Source: Paenibacillus methanolicus
GTDB lineage: Bacteria > Bacillota > Bacilli > Paenibacillales > Paenibacillaceae
Direction of reading: 5' to 3'
NCBI RefSeq assembly: GCF_008124765.1
Contig: NZ_VNHS01000003.1
Location: 1 to 64,000, forward strand
DNA: 64,000 nucleotides
Under the pieces are notes generated by a model. The model was not told where the DNA came from and did no database searches. It saw only the letters and a program-made list of their open reading frames with translations. The position numbers and the translations under genes were made by a program. Positions 17,348-24,398 of the stretch are shown here, piece by piece. Numbering within the stretch: position 1 is the stretch's first letter; every line of letters starts with the position of its first letter.

Positions 17348-18841
17348 TTAAAGAATGACGCCGTCCTTGAAAATCGCGATCTCGCGAAAACCGTTGCGTT
17401 CGTTATGCGTCTTGTACGTGCCGGAGGCAAGATCAAGCAGCTGCGTCCACAACTCATCCGTCATCTCGGACATCGCCTTGTCCTCTAACAGCCGTCCCGC
17501 GTTGTAATCGATCCAATTCTTCTTGTGGAGCGCCAGATCCGAATTGGTCGCAATCTTCACCGTCGGCACCGGACCGCCGAACGGCGTGCCGCGTCCGGTC
17601 GTGAACAGAACGGCATGCGCGCCCGAAGCCGCCAGCGCCGTGACGGAGACCAGATCGTTCCCCGGCGCTTCGAGCAGCTGAAGACCAGTCCCCCGCGTCC
17701 GTTGGCCGTAAGGCACGACGCCGCGGACGATCGCGCGGCCGCCCTTCTGCGTGCAGCCAAGCGATTTCTCTTCCAGCGTGCTGATGCCGCCCGCCTTGTT
17801 CCCTGGCGACGGGTTCTCGTAGATTTCCTGACCATGCCGGACGAAATAGTGCTTGAAGTCGTTGATGAGCGCCACGATCTCGCGGAATACCGTCTCGTCC
17901 GCCGCGCGGTTCATCAGAATCGTCTCCGCCCCGAACATCTCCGGCACCTCGGTCAGAATCGCCGTGCCCCCGGCCGCCGTCAGCCGGTCGGCGATCGTGC
18001 CGACGAGCGGATTAGCCGTAATGCCGGAGAATCCGTCCGATCCGCCGCATTTCAGACCCAGCTTCAATCGGGACACCGGAACCGGCTCCCGCTCGAACGC
18101 GCCGGCATACGCGATGAGCTCATCGATCAACGCCAGGCCTTGCTCCAGCTCGTCCTCTTCCTCCTGCGCGCTCATGAATTTCACGCGGCGCGGATCATAG
18201 TCGCCGATCGCCTCCTGGAACAAGGCGATGCCGTTGTTCTCGCAGCCGAGACCCACGACGAGCACGCCGGCCGCGTTCGGATGGTTCACCAACGAGGCGA
18301 GCAGCCGCTGCGTGTACTTCAGATCGTCGCCGAGCTGCGAGCAGCCGAACGGATGGGCGAAATGAAACACGCCGTCCACCGGCGCTTCGGCTCTGGCATC
18401 GCCGCGCTTGGCTAGAATCTCGCACGTCTTGTTAATGCAGCCGACCGTATTGATGATCCATATCTCGTTGCGGATGCCAACCTCGCCGTTCGGACGCACA
18501 TAGCCTTGGAAAGTCGCGACCGGCTCCGACGGGACCTTCGCCTCGTCCGGCACCGGTTCGTAGTTGTAGTCGAGAATAGCGCCAAGCCCCGTCTTCAAGT
18601 TATGCGTATGCACCCATGCGCCGGGCTCGATGTCCGACTTGGCTTTCCCGATGGAGTAACCGAATTTGAAGACGTCCGCGCCTTCGGCAACGGGTCCGGT
18701 CAGCACCTTGTGGCCTTTGGGAATATCTTCTCTGACGGCTAGGATCGCGCCATTCTCCAGCTGAAGCCGTTCGCCGGCCGCGAGCGGCCGCAGCGCGATG
18801 ACGACTTGGTCCCGTTCGGACAACCGCACCCAATCAGACAT
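17348..18841 (-). CDS. uxaA: Altronate dehydratase
   Basis: UxaA converts D-altronate to 2-keto-3-deoxygluconate in galacturonate catabolism. The 497-residue product has an N-terminal SAF domain (residues ~10-95) and the long dehydratase domain with NTVGCINKTCE, HPFGCSQLGDD, GLGCENNGIALF, LKCGGSDGFSGITANP and LEEKSLGCTQKGG; its conserved cysteines probably hold iron. The ATG at 18841 follows GAGGTGG by 5 bases and overlaps the uxaB stop by 8 bases; a GTG at 18850 is the alternative. Cytosolic, co-transcribed with uxaB. Confidence 0.95.
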   Translation of the reverse strand: MSDWVRLSERDQVVIALRPLAAGERLQLENGAILAVREDIPKGHKVLTGPVAEGADVFKFGYSIGKAKSDIEPGAWVHTHNLKTGLGAILDYNYEPVPDEAKVPSEPVATFQGYVRPNGEVGIRNEIWIINTVGCINKTCEILAKRGDARAEAPVDGVFHFAHPFGCSQLGDDLKYTQRLLASLVNHPNAAGVLVVGLGCENNGIALFQEAIGDYDPRRVKFMSAQEEEDELEQGLALIDELIAYAGAFEREPVPVSRLKLGLKCGGSDGFSGITANPLVGTIADRLTAAGGTAILTEVPEMFGAETILMNRAADETVFREIVALINDFKHYFVRHGQEIYENPSPGNKAGGISTLEEKSLGCTQKGGRAIVRGVVPYGQRTRGTGLQLLEAPGNDLVSVTALAASGAHAVLFTTGRGTPFGGPVPTVKIATNSDLALHKKNWIDYNAGRLLEDKAMSEMTDELWTQLLDLASGTYKTHNERNGFREIAIFKDGVIL

Positions 18842-20330
18842 CGCGTCCACCTCGCTCCATGCGCTCGATCTCGCGTGTAACCGATTGGTTCAAGTCTTGC
18901 CAGACGGACATATCCGTCCCCCACAGCTCGGCGTCCGCCAGCAGCCCGCTCACGACGTCGCCAAGCTCCCGCTGCTCCGAACTTTGCCGCACCCAATGCC
19001 CCGCCAGCCGCTCCAGAACTCGCGCGTCGTCGCGCACGGCATACGGCAAGCCTTCTAACGATGTTCCCGCATAGGTACCGTCCGCCTGCTTCTCGATCTT
19101 GTAATAACGGAGCAAGCCGGCCAAGCTTAACGCAAGTCCTATCGGAACCAACTTGCCGGACTCGCCGTAGCTGCGGATCGATGGCAGCAAGCGCGCGTTG
19201 AATTTGCTGATCGAATTCATCGCGATATCCGCCAGCCGGTGTCGAATATACGGGTTGCCGAACCGGTCGAACACGCTAGCCGCATAACCGCGCAGCTCCT
19301 CGGCGTCGTAAGGGAGGGACGGCACGATCTCCTCCAGCACCGTCCTCCGCACCTCCGCGCCGAGCACGGGATGTTCCAGCAGCTCACGGACATGCTCCAC
19401 GCCATGCAAAATGCCGATCGGCGACATCCAGGTGTGGGCGCCGTTCAGAATCCGAACTTTCCGCTGCTGATAGGGCTTCAAATCGTCCGTCCAGTGGACG
19501 TTCAGCCCCGCCTTGCGAAGCGGCAACAGCGCCTCCATCTCCGGTTCGGCCTCGATCGCCCACAGATGGTACGGCTCCGCGGTGCACAACATGGCATCCC
19601 GGTATCCCCACTCGGCGAACCAAGCTTCGGCTCGAGCTTCTTCCGGGTATCCGGTCACGATGCGGTCGACCAACGAATTCAAAAACCGGTTATGTTCCGC
19701 TACCCACGTCTTGAACGCTTCCGGGAAATTCCAGTCTTCGGCGTATCGCAGCACAACTTGCTTCAAGGCGTCGCCGTTGCGCTCGAGCAGCTCGCAAGGC
19801 AGTAGAACGAGCCCTTTGTCCGGAGCGCCTTGAAACGCTTGGAACCGTTCGTGCAGCAAGAAGGCGAGCTTGCCCGGATAGGAGAGAATCGGTCCGTCGG
19901 TTAATTCCTCCGGCCGGTAGACGATCCCAGCCTCCGTCGTGTTCGACACGACGACCTGCAGGTCGGCGCTAACGGCGATATCGCGCAGCCGCGCCCACTC
20001 CGAATACGGATCGAAGACGTGGGAGAATACCTGGATCGTCTCCTTGCGCGATACCGGCGCGCCGTTCTCGAGACCTTGCGTGACCAACGTGTAGAGGCCA
20101 TCCTGCCGCGCCAGCTGGTCGATCTTCGCTTTGCCTTCCGGTCTGGGCTGCGTGACCGCGATGCTACCCGCGTATAACCCTTGCGCCCGGCAAGATTGGA
20201 TCATCCAATCCACGAAGCCGCGCAGGAAATTGCCTTCGCCGATCTGCAGAATCGTCACCGGCGCGTTCTGGAGCGCTTCCAGCGCTTCGCGCTCCGCCAG
20301 GCCCAGCGTTCGTTCGCTTAACGTTTTCAT
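18834..20330 (-). CDS. uxaB: Tagaturonate reductase (altronate oxidoreductase)
   Basis: UxaB reduces D-tagaturonate to D-altronate with NADH. The 498-residue product belongs to the mannitol dehydrogenase family: N-terminal nucleotide site VTILQIGEGNFLRGFVDWM, then SNTTEAGI, PCELLERNGDALK, and a C-terminal domain with KVRILNGAHTWMSPIG. Usual length for UxaB. AAAGGGGAATGTCAAG precedes the ATG. No uxaC or kdgKA is present in the window. Confidence 0.95.
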   Translation of the reverse strand: MKTLSERTLGLAEREALEALQNAPVTILQIGEGNFLRGFVDWMIQSCRAQGLYAGSIAVTQPRPEGKAKIDQLARQDGLYTLVTQGLENGAPVSRKETIQVFSHVFDPYSEWARLRDIAVSADLQVVVSNTTEAGIVYRPEELTDGPILSYPGKLAFLLHERFQAFQGAPDKGLVLLPCELLERNGDALKQVVLRYAEDWNFPEAFKTWVAEHNRFLNSLVDRIVTGYPEEARAEAWFAEWGYRDAMLCTAEPYHLWAIEAEPEMEALLPLRKAGLNVHWTDDLKPYQQRKVRILNGAHTWMSPIGILHGVEHVRELLEHPVLGAEVRRTVLEEIVPSLPYDAEELRGYAASVFDRFGNPYIRHRLADIAMNSISKFNARLLPSIRSYGESGKLVPIGLALSLAGLLRYYKIEKQADGTYAGTSLEGLPYAVRDDARVLERLAGHWVRQSSEQRELGDVVSGLLADAELWGTDMSVWQDLNQSVTREIERMERGGRDV

Positions 20331-20345
20331 CTTGACATTCCCCTT

Positions 20346-20359
20346 TGCAATCGCTTTCG
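20346..20359 (-). promoter_or_regulatory. cre-like site in the uxaB leader
   Basis: The minus strand reads CGAAAGCGATTGCA, one base off the CcpA consensus TGAAAGCGNTTNCA. It abuts the uxaB ribosome site 16 bases before the start, so it would act as a roadblock to transcription under catabolite repression. Confidence 0.6.
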
Positions 20360-20460
20360 TTAGATACTGTTTCCATTATAAATAATCAAATATCAGAATC
20401 ATATTGCGCTGGATTGCATAATTGTACTGTATTTTGATATTGTGGAAGTAGAAATCGAAG

Positions 20461-21366
20461 GTGAAGGAGTTGGTCGCGCTGGAACCTTTCCGCAGACCTT
20501 TTTTCGGCGATCCGCTATTCCCTTTCCATATCATCTACCGGGCCTTGAAGCATCCGCAGCACGAGCTCCCCGACCATCTGCACGATCGCTACGAGCTGGT
20601 CTACGTTCATCGGGGCAGCGGCACGTTCTTCATCGACAAGACGCTCTACGACAAGAAGCCCGGCGACCTGTTCCTCATTCCCGGCAATACGGTTCATCGG
20701 GCGTTCCCGGAGGCGGCCGATCCGATCGTCTCGACGGCGGTCTTCTTCGCGCCCGCGCTTATGGAAGGCGGACCGTACGACGATGGACGGCCGCTGCTGC
20801 AAGGCTTCGATATCGCAAGGCGGCAAGGCCGACACCGGTTCTCGGTTCCGGAAGACCTCCGCCGAGCGATCGAGTCGGCCTTGGATACCATCCACGAGGA
20901 GCATGAGAGCCGCGAAGCCGGCTATCGCGCGGCTATTCGACTGGAGCTCGGGAGGCTGCTGCTGCTGCTTGGCCGATATTTGAACCAGCAGTTCGCGGAC
21001 AGACCGGCCGACGGCGTGCATGTTCCTTCCTGGATCCGGAGCGCGCTGCATACGATCGACGCGGCGCCGGAACAACCTCACAGCTTGACCGCGTTCGCCG
21101 ACGCGGCCGCGGTATCGGCGTCGCACTTCTCGCGGACGTTCAAGCAATTCACCGGCATGAACGTGACCGATTACGTCAACGCCAAGCGCATCATCCGGGC
21201 GAAGGAGCTATTGACCGGGACCGACGGCACGATCGCGGACATCGCGGAGCGGTGCGGGTTCGCGAGCATTCCCCATTTTCACCGGGTATTCAAGGCGCTG
21301 ACGGACGTGACGCCTTCGTCGTACCGCAGAGGTCATGCCGCGGCCGACGATGCCGCTTCGCGTTAG
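20461..21366 (+). CDS. AraC-family regulator with cupin sensor domain, divergent from uxaBA
   Basis: Residues ~20-100 are a cupin-type sensor (PDHLHDRYELVYVHRGSG, PGDLFLIPGNTVHR). Residues ~195-295 are the double HTH (SLTAFADAAAVSASHFSRTF, DIAERCGFASIPHFHRVFK). The 301-residue length is usual. It probably senses a uronate or oligo-uronide and activates uxaBA across the 130-base AT-rich divergent gap. The GTG at 20461 lies in a purine-rich stretch; a TTG at 20470 is the alternative start. Confidence 0.9.
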   Translation: MKELVALEPFRRPFFGDPLFPFHIIYRALKHPQHELPDHLHDRYELVYVHRGSGTFFIDKTLYDKKPGDLFLIPGNTVHRAFPEAADPIVSTAVFFAPALMEGGPYDDGRPLLQGFDIARRQGRHRFSVPEDLRRAIESALDTIHEEHESREAGYRAAIRLELGRLLLLLGRYLNQQFADRPADGVHVPSWIRSALHTIDAAPEQPHSLTAFADAAAVSASHFSRTFKQFTGMNVTDYVNAKRIIRAKELLTGTDGTIADIAERCGFASIPHFHRVFKALTDVTPSSYRRGHAAADDAASR

Positions 21367-21479
21367 CCCGCCGCCAAGGTAACCGGAAGGCGCCGTCTAT
21401 AAGCGGCGGTACGCGTTTCATTCCCGAGACTTACAAGCTGATTAATCACGCGACGGCTAATCTTTTTTCGCAATGAAAA

Positions 21480-21511
21480 GGGGAACGATTGCCTCCCCGG
21501 CGATCGTTCCC
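21480..21511 (-). terminator. Terminator of the 48-residue gene
   Basis: The 10-bp arms GGGGAACGAT and ATCGTTCCCC enclose a GC-rich loop and are followed on the minus strand by TTTTC. It lies 9 bases past the stop of the small gene. Confidence 0.75.
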
Positions 21512-21519
21512 CTCTTCGC

Positions 21520-21666
21520 TTACTTTCCTTTTTTCTTCAGTTCTTCCCGCATCTGCAGAGCCGGACCAACCTGTTTCGACATCACTTTAAGGTCCGCCAC
21601 CATCTTCTTCATGCCTTTATTCTCCGACATGAACGTCAGCACGCGCGCCAGTTGCGATAGCTTCAT
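21520..21666 (-). CDS. 48-residue basic small protein
   Basis: A minus-strand ATG at 21666 follows GGGAGG by 9 bases and opens a frame of 48 residues, MKLSQLARVLTFMSENKGMK at the start and EELKKKGK at the end. It is predicted all-helical, amphipathic and Lys-rich, with six Met. A clear terminator follows, so ribosome site, frame and terminator together support a real gene. No known family is recognised; a DNA- or membrane-associated small protein is possible. Confidence 0.68.
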   Translation of the reverse strand: MKLSQLARVLTFMSENKGMKKMVADLKVMSKQVGPALQMREELKKKGK

Positions 21667-21831
21667 CCGCTTCAACCTCCCGTTCCTTGGGCATCGACTG
21701 TCCCATTGGGGCAGATTATGCGAGAAGATAAGCGCCCGTCGCGGCGAACGCCTGCAATGTTAAAGACTATCTAAAGAGTGGAAAAACGGTTGTTTTTGTA
21801 TCGTTCGCTACAGAAACTACATTTTCACCCG

Positions 21832-21840
21832 TGCTATGAT
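21832..21840 (+). promoter_or_regulatory. Extended -10 promoter for the 71-residue gene
   Basis: TGCTATGAT is an extended -10 (TGn plus TATGAT) 43 bases before the TTG start at 21884. The -35 region is poor, as often seen with extended -10 promoters. Confidence 0.5.
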
Positions 21841-21883
21841 ACATACACCTCGTAACAAAACCCCCGAAATGGAGTGACACGTT

Positions 21884-22099
21884 TTGACCACCGAACATAT
21901 TCACCAACGGCTTGCTTCCCTCAACGAAAGCACGCGCGACCTCGAATGCTGCGTGGAGCTGCTCTGCACGCTCCAGCGCAGCCGCGGCCCCGTCGTCGAG
22001 ACGGTCCTCGCCATTAAGGCCGCCAAACCAAATCTGCATACGATGCTGAAACGACGGCTGATCAACAATCCCGGCCTATCGCTCGCGATGCAGCTCTAA
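21884..22099 (+). CDS. 71-residue hypothetical protein with TTG start
   Basis: GGAG at 21871-21874 is 9 bases before a TTG that opens a 71-residue frame. The product is a helical small protein (HQRLASLNESTRDLECCVEL) with adjacent Cys22-Cys23 and another Cys a few residues on, and a basic tail (LKRRLINNPG). It has its own promoter-like box. No family recognised. Confidence 0.6.
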   Translation: MTTEHIHQRLASLNESTRDLECCVELLCTLQRSRGPVVETVLAIKAAKPNLHTMLKRRLINNPGLSLAMQL

Positions 22100-22171
22100 T
22101 CTCCCCGCTCGATCCTCCCGGAAACCCCCGCTTCACATACGATCCTTTCGCCTGCCTATCTTCTATACGAC

Positions 22172-22201
22172 CAAGCGCTGCAGGCGCATGCCTGCGGCGC
22201 T
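22172..22201. terminator. Hairpin between converging genes 22099 and 22230
   Basis: A long stem, AAGCGCTGCAGGC against GCCTGCGGCGCTT with loop GCAT, fills the gap between the 71-residue gene and the minus-strand TIR-like gene. There is no T-run on either strand. Confidence 0.45.
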
Positions 22202-22229
22202 TGTCGATCCACCCTCGCCACGTCTTTCT

Positions 22230-23129
22230 TTACTCCTCCTTGCGAAATTGAAGCTGCAGCTTGGCGGCGAGTTCTTCCGTGTCCGCCCAGCGGATCGGCC
22301 GCGCTTGCCCCGGCGGCACGCTTACGCCATCCGCCTGTTCCTTCCGCACCGTCCAGATGACCGGGATGCGATTGCCTTGCGCGAAGCCTGCCGCGTAGAA
22401 CACGGACGGCGACTGTCCGGTTGCGTCCGCGATGGCGAATTTACAGCCGGCCAGCATCGTCGCCGCGTCCTCATCCCCTCTCCGCTGCTCTTCCCACGTG
22501 TTCAACATCGGCTGATAGCCGATGCTCGCAAGTCCCGGAAGAATGTCGTCGATCCACGCTTGGCGAAGCTGCTCGTCGCGGGGCAGCAGCACGGCGCACC
22601 TTTTGGCCCCCAGCTTCCCTTCGGCTTCGGCCGCCTTCGCCCATCCTTCCTCGGTCAGCTTAAGGGAAGAACCGCTCCGTTCGATCAAACCCTCTTGCCG
22701 CAAACAATCGATTATATAGATGAACTCCTGCAAATTAGGCGAATAGGTCAAGTTATACCGCTCCGTCAACCGGTGAATGAACACCGGCACGTTCGCGCCT
22801 TGCGCATTCCGGTACAAATAGCGAATCAGGCGAATCGCCTTCTCTTCGATCGAACCCGGCACGTCCGGCGACGTACGGATGGACGCGATCGTCTCCTCCG
22901 TTAACGCGACGGCTTCGTCGTATTCCGTACGTTCGCGGATGTAGCCCGACACGAGCGGGAATAATTCCGACTTCGCCCGAAACCCGGCTTCCTGGCCGGT
23001 CGCGTAGTAATCGTGCCGCAATCGGTACTGACCGCTTGGCGCGCAGAAGCAGTTCTCAAACAGCAGCTCCTCCCCTACCAACCTTGCCGGCACGATTTGT
23101 TCGCAAAATAAACAACGTTTCGTTTCCAT
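22230..23129 (-). CDS. Zinc-ribbon, winged-helix, TIR-like protein
   Basis: Three parts are seen in 299 residues. Residues 1-35 hold CLFCEQ and a second CFC pair, a likely zinc site. Residues ~110-175 read as a winged helix (VPVFIHRLTERYNLTYSP, QEFIYIIDCLRQEGLIER). Residues ~180-299 resemble the TIR-like or nucleoside deoxyribosyltransferase-like fold: AVLLPRDEQLRQAWIDDILPGL, then FAIADATGQSPSVFYAAGFAQG and PVIWTV. That segment matches the 'IADxTGxNPxVxYExG' signature of TIR-like effectors, but the usual Glu is Ala in this copy. It could be a signalling or defence NADase or a nucleotide sensor. A palindrome covers its ribosome site. Confidence 0.65.
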   Translation of the reverse strand: METKRCLFCEQIVPARLVGEELLFENCFCAPSGQYRLRHDYYATGQEAGFRAKSELFPLVSGYIRERTEYDEAVALTEETIASIRTSPDVPGSIEEKAIRLIRYLYRNAQGANVPVFIHRLTERYNLTYSPNLQEFIYIIDCLRQEGLIERSGSSLKLTEEGWAKAAEAEGKLGAKRCAVLLPRDEQLRQAWIDDILPGLASIGYQPMLNTWEEQRRGDEDAATMLAGCKFAIADATGQSPSVFYAAGFAQGNRIPVIWTVRKEQADGVSVPPGQARPIRWADTEELAAKLQLQFRKEE

Positions 23130-23142
23130 CTCAATCGCTCCC

Positions 23143-23156
23143 CTCCTTAAGGAGGT
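23143..23156 (-). promoter_or_regulatory. Palindrome that can hide the ribosome site of the TIR-like gene
   Basis: CCTCCTTAAGGAGG is a perfect 14-base palindrome whose 3' half is the Shine-Dalgarno sequence AAGGAGG. In the mRNA the CCTCC half could pair with it. A secondary GGGGAG lies just downstream, closer to the ATG. Confidence 0.45.
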
Positions 23157-23209
23157 TCGGGCGCAATGCCCGGTTCGAGGGGGTACGAAAGATTAAAAGA
23201 TTATCATCA

Positions 23210-23370
23210 AAGCTGATTGGTTTGCGTTCACGGTCGTATGACCGGGAATGCAACATTCAGCCGAAGCTGATTGGTTTGCGTTCACGGTCGTATGACCGGG
23301 AATGCAGCATTCAGCCGAAGCTGATTGGTTTGCGTTCACGGTCGTATGACCGGGAATGCAGCATTCAGCG
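23210..23370. repeat. Three tandem copies of a 54-bp stem-loop element
   Basis: Units start at 23210, 23264 and 23318; the third lacks one C. They are nearly identical (caacat versus cagcat). Each contains a 13-bp arm pair TGCGTTCACGGTC / GACCGGGAATGCA around loop GTAT with one mismatch and one G-U pair. The array sits just upstream of the TIR-like gene, with no spacers, so it is not CRISPR. The remainder of the 361-base gap 23130-23490 holds only a terminator. Confidence 0.92.
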
Positions 23371-23431
23371 ATAAAGTAATACAGCGAGTTTTTACGTGAA
23401 ACCGCTAAACTCTCCTGTATTCAAAGGCAAA

Positions 23432-23464
23432 AAGGCCATTTCGGAGTCTCTCCGAGATGGCCTT
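23432..23464 (-). terminator. Terminator of the PAP2 gene
   Basis: The arms AAGGCCATTTCGGAG and CTCCGAGATGGCCTT pair with one wobble around a 3-base loop. On the minus strand a TTTTT run follows, 26 bases past the PAP2 stop. Confidence 0.88.
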
Positions 23465-23490
23465 CTTACGTTACGCCGCACGATGGGATG

Positions 23491-24312
23491 CTACTTCGCG
23501 ACGTTCGTCACGGTCTGTCCCGCCGATCGCCGCTTGGATGCCGAACGTTCCGCCCGGTCCATCAGCTTGTCCACCGCCATGACCGTGAACGCCCCCAATG
23601 CCAATCCGCCGATGACATCCAGCACCCAATGGATCGTGAGGTATAGCGTCGAGTAGATCACGAGCGAACAGTACGAAACCATGATCCACTTATACAGCCT
23701 TCCCCGTTCGCGAAGCGCCAGCAGCAGCACGGCGAACGACACGGACGTATGCATGCTCGGGAAGCAATTGCGCACGGTGCTCAGCAGTTCGGCGCCCGCC
23801 AAATTCCGCGCCATGCCGTCCGGCTCGCCGAGAACGAACCAAACCTCGTTCAGCAGAATCGTCATGTAGAACGGCACGATGAACGGAAGCTGCAGCATAT
23901 GGCTCGACAGCGTGTAACGGATCATTTTCAGCGCGTCCTTCGCCAGGAAGCTTCGCAGCAGCGCGGCGCCCCACGCCATAATGAAGCCGTAATCATAGAT
24001 CCAGCGCATGAACCACGTGAAGCTTTCCGGCTGCACGATCCGGAAAATCGCGCCGTCGTTGAACGGCATCGCCCGGAATGCGTCGTCCCAATGCCACAGA
24101 TGCCCGCCGTCCAACCAATGAGCTACGAACCAGTACCAGAACGGAGCCGCATATTGAAACAGCAGACCGATCACGATTAGAAGCGGCAGACCGAGCGGCA
24201 GGAACCGCCTCCAGGTCATCTCGTTCCGGTCTTCGCGGTAATCCGAGACGACCGCCGCCAGAAACGCGATATTCATCATCCAGTAGATTGTCTTGGTGTC
24301 CAGCTCATTCAA
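23491..24312 (-). CDS. PAP2-family membrane phosphatase
   Basis: The 273-residue integral membrane protein has about six hydrophobic segments and the PAP2 catalytic motifs: CFPSMHTSVSF (PSxH) and TIHWVLDVIGG (HxxxDVxxG), both in the C-terminal half. Enzymes of this family hydrolyse or transfer phosphate from lipid phosphates; the W-rich first loops resemble the PAP2 group related to inositolphosphorylceramide synthase. No ATG fits the frame start: TTG at 24312 has only GCGGGG before it, so the start is uncertain (the next Met pair is 11 residues in). Confidence 0.85.
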   Translation of the reverse strand: MNELDTKTIYWMMNIAFLAAVVSDYREDRNEMTWRRFLPLGLPLLIVIGLLFQYAAPFWYWFVAHWLDGGHLWHWDDAFRAMPFNDGAIFRIVQPESFTWFMRWIYDYGFIMAWGAALLRSFLAKDALKMIRYTLSSHMLQLPFIVPFYMTILLNEVWFVLGEPDGMARNLAGAELLSTVRNCFPSMHTSVSFAVLLLALRERGRLYKWIMVSYCSLVIYSTLYLTIHWVLDVIGGLALGAFTVMAVDKLMDRAERSASKRRSAGQTVTNVAK

Positions 24313-24398
24313 CCCCGCAGTTCGTTTCGACTCTATACGCGCATTCCGATTTTATCACGGATTCGCACGGATCGGGGAGAGGAATACACGAAATGCGT

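Noticed and set aside
23210..23370. CRISPR array
   Set aside because: Units are directly contiguous with no unique spacers and no cas genes nearby.
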